Origin: JBBITW01 sp037440525
GTDB taxonomy: Bacteria > Desulfobacterota > BSN033 > UBA1163
DNA length: 38,519 nucleotides
Assembly (NCBI GenBank): GCA_037440525.1
Contig: JBBITW010000007.1
Span: 1-38,519 of the forward strand
Direction of reading: 5' to 3'
Numbering within the stretch: the stretch's first letter is position 1; every line of letters starts with the position of its first letter. The position numbers and the translations under genes are program-made. Shown piece by piece: positions 33,359 to 38,519 of the stretch. Under the pieces are notes generated by a model that saw only the letters and a list, made by a program, of their open reading frames with translations, had not been told where the DNA came from and did no database searches.

Positions 33359-35293
33359 ATGAAGATCGGCGTCTATATCTGCCATTGTGGGATTAATATT
33401 TCGGCCACGGTTGATGTTGAAAGGTTAACCGAGTTTGCTAAAATTCTTCCAAATGTCTGCGTGGCTCGAAACTATCAGTATATGTGTTCCGATCCAGGAC
33501 AGGACTTGATCAAGAATGATATAAAGAATATCGGGCTTGATAGAGTCGTTGTTGCTGCCTGTTCCCCGAGAATGCATGAATTAACCTATAGAAATGTGCT
33601 GAGGTCTTCGGGGTTAAATCCATACTTCTTTGAAATGGCGAATATCAGGGAACAATGTTCTTGGGTTCATTCCGATAAAGAAGAAGCTACAAGGAAGGCA
33701 ATGGATCTTGTTGCATCTGCTGTGGCAAAGGTCTCCCTTCATGAACCTCTAAAAGAGAAAGAGGTTGGGGTTATCCCTTCTGTAATGGTAATAGGAGGTG
33801 GAATCGCAGGTATTCAGGCAAGCCTCGATATTGCAAACTCTGGTTTTGAAGTCTACCTTATAGAGAAGGCTCCTACTATTGGAGGTCACCTTGCAAAATG
33901 GAACCGCCTCTTTCCAAATCTGGAGGATGTATCTAACATATTGGCACCTAAGATGAAAGAGGTGGAGAAAAATCCTCTTATTCACCTTCTCACGCAATCC
34001 GAGATAGAGGAGGTTGAAGGTTTTTTAGGCAATTTTAAAATCAAGATAAAAGTCAATCCTCGATATGTTGATAAGGAGAAATGTAATTGCTGTAAAAGAT
34101 GTGAAGAGGTATGTCCAGTTATGGTACCCAGTGAGTTTGACATGGGACTGACAGATAGGCCTGCTATCTATCTTCCATCTCCTTATGCAACACCTTTCTC
34201 CTATACAATAGATCAAAAAAACTGCCTCTACCTTCAGAAAGGTGAATGTGGAAGATGCAGAGAGGTATGCCCTGAAGGGGCTATAAGGTTTGAAGAACTT
34301 GGGATGGAATTATGGCTCGATATAGGAACGATCATCGTAGCAACAGGATACGATCCATTCGACCCTTCGCTTAAACCAGAATTTGGATATAAAAAATATA
34401 ATAATGTGATTACAGCCCTTGAGCTTGAGAGACTTCTCTCCCAGAGTGGACCCACAAGAGGTAAGCTTCAGATTGATGGAAAAGAACCCAAAAGTATCAT
34501 CTTCATCCAGTGTGTAGGCTCAAGGGATAAGACAGTTGGAAACGAATACTGTTCAAGGGTCTGCTGTATGTATACAGCCAAACAGGCCTATCTAATAAAA
34601 GAACATATCCCCGATGCTCGTGTAACCGTCTGCTATATGGATATACGTGCCTTCGGCAAGGGATATGAACAATTCTATGAAAATGTTCAGAAGAGAGGTG
34701 TCATTTATAGAAAGGGAATCCCCTCTGAGATTTATAGAAGGAATGAAAAGTTGGTTGTGAAAGCAGAGGATGAACTTCTTGGAGAACCCTATGAAGAAGA
34801 GGTAGATCTTGTTGTTTTAGCCACAGGCCTCACCCAGAGGAATGACGGAGAGCAATTGAGAAATCTTTTAAAACTTACACAGGGAACAGATCATTTTTAT
34901 CTTGAGATCCATCCAAAGCTTAGACCACTCGATACGGCAACTGATGGAATATTTCTGGCAGGTACCTGTCAGGGACCAAAAGATATCTGTGACACTATTT
35001 CCCAGGCACATGGCGCAGCCTCAAAGGCCACAACACCCCTCTTTGCAGGAAGGGTAAGAATAGAACCCATCACAGCTCAAGTGGATAACCTTTTATGTGC
35101 AGGATGCGGTCTTTGCGAACAGATATGCGAATATCGAGCCTTAAAACTTGATCCCTATAGAAAGGTAATGAAGGTCAATGAGGCCCTGTGCAAGGGTTGT
35201 GGGGCCTGTAATGCAACCTGCCCTTCAGGTGCAATAAGTCTCAGACATTTTAAAACTGAGCAGATCATCGCTCAAATAAGGGAAATCTGTTAG
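33359..35293 (+). CDS. hdrA: HdrA-like flavoprotein, long form (HdrA2)
   Basis: A 644-residue HdrA paralogue with the full domain order: N-terminal cysteine domain (YICHCG at 7-12, Cys34, Cys43, Cys68), FAD fold VIGGGIAGIQASLDIAN (144-160), [4Fe-4S] Cys242/245/248/252, Cys289/297/300/304, the special HdrA cluster Cys385/398/402/403, and a C-terminal dicluster ferredoxin (Cys580/583/586/590 and Cys611/614/617/621). The flavin-side motif LDCSAC is replaced by LEDVSN (Asp190 and Asn193 in place of the cysteines). It shares long near-identical blocks with HdrA1, so the pair arose by duplication and may form a heteromer. No Shine-Dalgarno is apparent. Confidence 0.93.
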   Translation: MKIGVYICHCGINISATVDVERLTEFAKILPNVCVARNYQYMCSDPGQDLIKNDIKNIGLDRVVVAACSPRMHELTYRNVLRSSGLNPYFFEMANIREQCSWVHSDKEEATRKAMDLVASAVAKVSLHEPLKEKEVGVIPSVMVIGGGIAGIQASLDIANSGFEVYLIEKAPTIGGHLAKWNRLFPNLEDVSNILAPKMKEVEKNPLIHLLTQSEIEEVEGFLGNFKIKIKVNPRYVDKEKCNCCKRCEEVCPVMVPSEFDMGLTDRPAIYLPSPYATPFSYTIDQKNCLYLQKGECGRCREVCPEGAIRFEELGMELWLDIGTIIVATGYDPFDPSLKPEFGYKKYNNVITALELERLLSQSGPTRGKLQIDGKEPKSIIFIQCVGSRDKTVGNEYCSRVCCMYTAKQAYLIKEHIPDARVTVCYMDIRAFGKGYEQFYENVQKRGVIYRKGIPSEIYRRNEKLVVKAEDELLGEPYEEEVDLVVLATGLTQRNDGEQLRNLLKLTQGTDHFYLEIHPKLRPLDTATDGIFLAGTCQGPKDICDTISQAHGAASKATTPLFAGRVRIEPITAQVDNLLCAGCGLCEQICEYRALKLDPYRKVMKVNEALCKGCGACNATCPSGAISLRHFKTEQIIAQIREIC

Positions 35294-35313
35294 TAACGAG
35301 ACGGTTTTCGATT

Positions 35314-35838
35314 ATGGAAAAGGGTCTTATCCAAGTCTATACAGGGAGTGGAAAAGGGAAAACCACTGCTGCCCTTGGACTTGCCCTCAGGGCCATAGGA
35401 CATGGATTAAAAGTCTTAATTATCCAATTCATGAAAGGTAATATTAACTATGGTGAATTAGAGGCCGCAAAGAAGCTATCTCCATATTTGACAATAAAAC
35501 AGATGGGACGAGAAACATTCGTCTCAAAGGATATACCTGACCCAATTGATATAAAATTTGCCCGAGAAGGTTTTGCCCTCGCAGAGAAGGCGATCCAGGA
35601 GGGTGAATATGATATTATAATTCTGGATGAAATAAATGTAGCTATAGATTACAACCTCATTCCCCTTTCTGATATGCTCAATCTCCTCGATAATAAACCC
35701 CCTGGTGTTGAGCTCATCCTGACTGGAAGAAATGCCCGACCCGAGATATTGGAGAAGGCAGATTTGGTAACAGAGATGGTTGAGAGAAAACACTATTATG
35801 GAAAAGGCATAAAAGCCCGAAATGGTATTGAGATTTAA
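35314..35838 (+). CDS. cobO: Cob(I)yrinic acid a,c-diamide adenosyltransferase (CobA/CobO/BtuR family)
   Basis: A 174-residue ATP:corrinoid adenosyltransferase that makes adenosylcobalamin. The P-loop YTGSGKGKTTAALGLALRA (residues 9-27) is the family's unusual form, and LDEINVAIDYNLI and ELILTGRNARPEILEKADLVTEM are diagnostic. The length is normal for the family. It lies 20 bp after the second hdrA and upstream of a B12-dependent mutase, which needs its product. Ribosome site is weak. Confidence 0.94.
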   Translation: MEKGLIQVYTGSGKGKTTAALGLALRAIGHGLKVLIIQFMKGNINYGELEAAKKLSPYLTIKQMGRETFVSKDIPDPIDIKFAREGFALAEKAIQEGEYDIIILDEINVAIDYNLIPLSDMLNLLDNKPPGVELILTGRNARPEILEKADLVTEMVERKHYYGKGIKARNGIEI

Positions 35839-35885
35839 AGTGGTTTAAGTGATTCGTGTTTTTGTATTGTTAAGTATTGTAGATG

Positions 35886-36109
35886 AGACCTCTGAAAAAG
35901 TCTTGAATTGACTGGGGAGGTAGGGTTCCAAACCCTTCGAATGCGGACATTAAGAAGTTAAATTGCTAACAATCGCTTAAAAGAAAATCAAGCATTTTCA
36001 AGGTATTAATCATTATTGCTAAATTATTAGAGGTATCCGCTCGAAGGCTTTTCCACCCCACCTCCCAAGTCTATAAGACTCTTTTTAAATACTTTTTCAG
36101 AGACCTCTA
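35886..36109 (-). repeat. Foldback (MITE-like) repeat, copy 4
   Basis: Reversed relative to copies 1 and 3. Ends are GAGACCTCTGAAAAAGTC on the left and TACTTTTTCAGAGACCTC on the right. ACTGGGGAGGT (35911-35921) faces ACCTCCCAAGT (36060-36070, one mismatch). It separates the adenosyltransferase gene from the mutase genes and fills most of a 326-bp spacer. The bases before it (35842-35858, GTGATTCGTG) look like a remnant of an iterated-word hairpin. Confidence 0.85.
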
Positions 36110-36164
36110 GATTCCACATCACATACATAATTAAACGAAAAGATTGAGAAGGGGGTGGTTTTTA

Positions 36165-37838
36165 ATGTATAAAGAGGAGGAACTCAAACACCTTGAAGAG
36201 GAGAGGGAAAAATGGCTCAAGGAGATGTCAAATGCCCTCTCCCAAACCCCTGAAAGACTTCCCCGTTTTACGAATCTATCCAATTTAGAGGTAAAAAGCC
36301 TCTATACCCCCTTAGACATAAGAGAAACGGATTATTTAAGAGATATAGGTTTTCCTGGTTTATATCCCTATACGAGGGGAATCTATCCATCCATGTATCG
36401 TGGAAGACTCTGGACAATGAGGATGTTTTCCGGTCTTGGAGGCCCTGAGGAAACAAATAAACGCTTTCGCTATCTATTAGAAAATGGAGAGACAGGTCTT
36501 TCCATTGCCTTTCACTATCCAACCCTTATGGGATACGATAGTGATTCTCCTATGGCAAAGGGAGAGGTTGGAAAATGTGGAGTCGCCATTGATACACTGA
36601 AGGACATGGAGATATTATTCAATAAAATCCCGCTTGATAAGGTGACTACGTCCATGACAATCAATCCACCTGCCTCAATACTTCTCGCTATGTATATAGT
36701 AGTAGCAGAAAGACAGGGTGTCGATAAAAAAGAGATCGGCGGGACAATCCAGAACGATATGCTCAAGGAATTCATTGCACAAAAAACATTTATGCTACCT
36801 CCTAAACCCTCCCTTCGAATCATCGTCGATACAATAGAGTATTGCACAAAAGAGGTCCCTCGTTGGAATACAATAAGCATTAGCGGGTATCATATTCGGG
36901 AGGCTGGAGCCACAGCAGTCCAGGAGCTTGCCTTCACTCTGGCAGACGGAATTGCATATGTGGAAGCGGCAATAGAAAGGGGGCTTGATGTGGATGAGTT
37001 TGCCCCGAGACTATCCTTCTTTTTCGATTCACATATAGACTTCTTTGAGGAGATTGCAAAATTCAGGGCTGCTCGCAGGATGTGGGCAAAGATCATGCGA
37101 GAACGTTTTATGGCAAAAAATCCCCGTTCCTGGATGCTTCGTTTTCATACTCAAACTGCTGGATGTTCATTAACCGCTCAACAGCCTTATAACAATGTGG
37201 TTCGAACTGCTTATGAAGCACTGGCTGCAGTCTTAGGGGGAACACAATCCCTCCACACAAACTCCCTTGATGAAACATATGCAATTCCAACTGAGGAAGC
37301 GGCAACCATTGCCCTTCGAACACAGCAGATCCTCGCCGAAGAGACCGGAGTTACAAACACGATAGACCCCCTTGCAGGTTCCTATTTTGTGGAGACCCTC
37401 ACTGATGAAATTGAAAAGAAGGCCTGGGATTACATTCACAGGATTGACGAAATGGGAGGCATGGTCAAGGCAATTGAGAGGGGTTACCCCCAGATGGAGA
37501 TTGCAGAGGCAGCTTACCAATTTCAGAAACAGATTGACTCAGGGGAGAAGGTAATTGTAGGTGTCAATAAATATGTGACCGATCATCCTCCTATTACAAT
37601 ATGGCGAATGAGGCCCGAGATTGAAGAGCGACAACTAAAGAGGTTAAAACAAGTTAAACAAACCCGAAATAATGCGAAGGTAAAGCAATGTCTCGACGAA
37701 ATCAGAAAGGCCTCGATCAACGGGGAAAACCTCATGCCCTACCTCATCAATGCGGTGCGAGAGTATGCCACAATTCAGGAGATCTGTGATGTATGGAGGG
37801 AGGTCTTCGGTCGATATACAGATCCAGGATATTTTTAA
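36165..37838 (+). CDS. icmA: Isobutyryl-CoA mutase large subunit (acyl-CoA mutase, TIM-barrel part)
   Basis: A 557-residue adenosylcobalamin-dependent carbon-skeleton mutase without its own B12 domain. It has TIQND, ISISGYHIREAG (Tyr242, His243), FAPRLSFFFDSHIDFF and RFHTQTAGCSLTAQQPYNN. Aligned to Propionibacterium methylmalonyl-CoA mutase, Tyr89 is Phe88 (TMRMFSG), Arg207 is Gln206 (EFIAQK), and Ala116 is Ala115. Phe plus Gln is the isobutyryl-CoA mutase pair that removes the carboxylate-binding residues, so the likely reaction is isobutyryl-CoA to butyryl-CoA. Length matches streptomycete IcmA, and a B12 subunit follows. AGAAGGGGGTGG sets ATG 36165 over a TTG at 36144. Related mutases such as pivalyl-CoA mutase are alternatives. 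Confidence 0.86.
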   Translation: MYKEEELKHLEEEREKWLKEMSNALSQTPERLPRFTNLSNLEVKSLYTPLDIRETDYLRDIGFPGLYPYTRGIYPSMYRGRLWTMRMFSGLGGPEETNKRFRYLLENGETGLSIAFHYPTLMGYDSDSPMAKGEVGKCGVAIDTLKDMEILFNKIPLDKVTTSMTINPPASILLAMYIVVAERQGVDKKEIGGTIQNDMLKEFIAQKTFMLPPKPSLRIIVDTIEYCTKEVPRWNTISISGYHIREAGATAVQELAFTLADGIAYVEAAIERGLDVDEFAPRLSFFFDSHIDFFEEIAKFRAARRMWAKIMRERFMAKNPRSWMLRFHTQTAGCSLTAQQPYNNVVRTAYEALAAVLGGTQSLHTNSLDETYAIPTEEAATIALRTQQILAEETGVTNTIDPLAGSYFVETLTDEIEKKAWDYIHRIDEMGGMVKAIERGYPQMEIAEAAYQFQKQIDSGEKVIVGVNKYVTDHPPITIWRMRPEIEERQLKRLKQVKQTRNNAKVKQCLDEIRKASINGENLMPYLINAVREYATIQEICDVWREVFGRYTDPGYF

Positions 37839-37891
37839 TTCCATTCCCTTTCGTAAAAATGTAAGGGATAATCTTTTATCAGGAGCAAAAT

Positions 37892-38293
37892 GTGCAACGT
37901 AAGATTCGAATCCTTATTGCCAAACCTGGACTGGATGGACATGATCGCGGTGCAAAGGTAATTGCAAGGGGTTTTCGTGATGCAGGTTTCGAAGTAATCT
38001 ATACAGGGCTTCATCAGACACCTGAGCAGATCGTATTGACTGCCGTTCAGGAGGATGTTGACGCAATTGGGCTCTCCATACTTTCAGGGGCTCATGATTA
38101 CATCTTCCCAGAAGTGATTCGACTTCTCAAAGAGAGAGGAGCAGAAGATATCGTTGTCTTCGGAGGTGGAATCATTCCTGAGGAAGATATCCCCAATCTC
38201 CAGCAATCAGGGGTAAAGGCAATATTTACTCCAGGGACTTCGATAGAGGAGGCAGTTAAATGGGTTAAGGAGAATATCAGCCCTCGTAAATAA
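37892..38293 (+). CDS. icmB: Cobalamin-binding small subunit of isobutyryl-CoA mutase
   Basis: A 133-residue Rossmann-type B12 domain. The cobalamin signature is complete: Asp15-x-His17-x2-Gly20 in LDGHDRG (His17 is the lower cobalt ligand), Ser62-x-Leu64 in LSILSG, and the glycine pair in VVFGGG (residues 91-93). Length matches IcmB (~136 residues). The start is GTG 37892 with AGGAG at 37881-37885; an overlapping ATG at 37890 is in another frame. It lies 53 bp after icmA. The G-protein chaperone usually linked to such mutases (MeaB/MeaI) is not in the window. Confidence 0.92.
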   Translation: MQRKIRILIAKPGLDGHDRGAKVIARGFRDAGFEVIYTGLHQTPEQIVLTAVQEDVDAIGLSILSGAHDYIFPEVIRLLKERGAEDIVVFGGGIIPEEDIPNLQQSGVKAIFTPGTSIEEAVKWVKENISPRK

Positions 38294-38318
38294 AAATATT
38301 TTTTAAATTTAGTATTAC

Positions 38319-38334
38319 AGTTTACGTTAAGTGG
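38319..38334 (+). promoter_or_regulatory. Candidate MerR operator site C
   Basis: CAGTTTACGTTAAGTG differs from the site before merR by one base in 16. It lies 26 bp after icmB, so it may control the next gene outside the window. Confidence 0.5.
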
Positions 38335-38381
38335 ATTGAAAATGATTCTGAAAAACCTACTATTTAAATTGAGCGATTTCA

Positions 38382-38478
38382 GATTGTCGTTGCGAGGCGA
38401 AGCAATCTTTACTAAATTGCCATTCCGAGCGAAGCGAGGAATCTATAAGATTGCCACGCCCTTTGGGCTCGCAATGAC
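38382..38478. repeat. Dispersed GCGAGG-AAGC-type repeat
   Basis: GATTGTCGTTGCGAGGCGAA, then CATTCCGAGCGAAGCGAGGA, then ATTGCCACGCCCTTTGGGCT and CGCAATGAC make a block of the TCATTGCGAGCGAAGCGAAGC-like repeats that I recall from the spacers of many unrelated bacterial genomes. The parts are partly inverted and could fold. Confidence 0.6.
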
Positions 38479-38481
38479 TGA

Positions 38482-38496
38482 TCCGCCTTTGGCGGA
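38482..38496. repeat. Hairpin TCCGCC-TTT-GGCGGA
   Basis: Perfect 6-bp GC stem with a 3-base loop, followed by AAGGCTTTTAGT. It could end the icm transcript, but the T-run is short, so it may simply be part of the adjoining repeat block. Confidence 0.4.
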
Positions 38497-38519
38497 AAGG
38501 CTTTTAGTAAAAAATCGCT

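Noticed and set aside
31957..35293. QmoA/QmoB of sulfate reducers
   Set aside because: The proteins are related to Qmo subunits, but no membrane QmoC or aprBA genes are present, and the overlap with an acyl-CoA dehydrogenase and ETF points to acyl-CoA electron transfer.
36165..37838. Methylmalonyl-CoA mutase as the name of the large mutase subunit
   Set aside because: The two residues that bind the carboxylate of methylmalonyl-CoA (Tyr89, Arg207) are Phe and Gln here, and the B12 domain is a separate small protein, as in IcmA/IcmB.

Overview
The window is a bacterial chromosome fragment, roughly 40% GC by eye, and probably metagenome-assembled because it carries two short N-runs. It opens with the 5' end of a 16S rRNA gene on the minus strand. 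That 16S start, together with liv-type transporters, acyl-CoA ligases, ETF, HdrA-like and HdrBC-like iron-sulfur proteins and a cobalamin-dependent acyl-CoA mutase, suggests an anaerobic Desulfobacterota-like (deltaproteobacterial or syntrophic) organism living on short or branched carboxylic acids. The lineage is an inference. No sulfate-reduction or methanogenesis gene is visible.

Layout. (1) 1-603: 16S 5' end, two near-identical tandem sigma70 promoters for it, and between them the first of four copies of a ~225-bp foldback (MITE-like) repeat. (2) 604-9488, minus strand: a nine-gene operon read from ~9393 to 604, encoding a cyclase-family hydrolase, a complete liv-type ABC importer (binding protein, LivH, LivM, LivG, LivF), an SDR dehydrogenase, an enoyl-CoA hydratase and an acyl-CoA ligase. 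(3) 9529-13817, minus strand: a beta-keto-acid-cleavage-enzyme (BKACE) gene that has lost its first ~35 codons. Directly upstream of the break lies a two-gene module, a TPR-SNF2 helicase plus a coiled-coil/zinc-ribbon protein. (4) 13859-14646: assembly gap, repeat copy 2 and a gene-free spacer. (5) 14647-24289, plus strand: a second liv importer whose genes are interleaved with a long AMP-forming acyl-CoA ligase, a lipoprotein and a PaaK-like protein. (6) 24367-31960: CBS-ACT protein, MerR regulator, 3-hydroxybutyryl-CoA dehydrogenase, two acyl-CoA dehydrogenases, an HdrBC-like iron-sulfur protein and EtfBA. (7) 31957-38293: two HdrA-like flavoproteins, a corrinoid adenosyltransferase, and the large and small subunits of a mutase whose active-site residues match isobutyryl-CoA mutase rather than methylmalonyl-CoA mutase. 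(8) 38294-38519: an operator-like site and dispersed repeats.

How the genes fit together. Acids are imported by the Liv systems and activated by the ligases. Isobutyryl-CoA and butyryl-CoA are interconverted by IcmAB with coenzyme B12 from the adenosyltransferase, and oxidised by the acyl-CoA dehydrogenases, hydratase and hydroxyacyl-CoA dehydrogenases. Electrons pass to EtfAB and then, by inference, to the HdrBC-like and HdrA-like proteins, possibly as a soluble electron-bifurcating or confurcating complex. A 16-bp near-palindrome (consensus CAGTTTACGTwAnnTG) occurs upstream of the second liv operon, directly upstream of the merR gene, and after icmB. This suggests one MerR-controlled regulon. 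Many spacers of the plus-strand operons carry hairpins built from iterated 7-8-base words, and the words differ from spacer to spacer.
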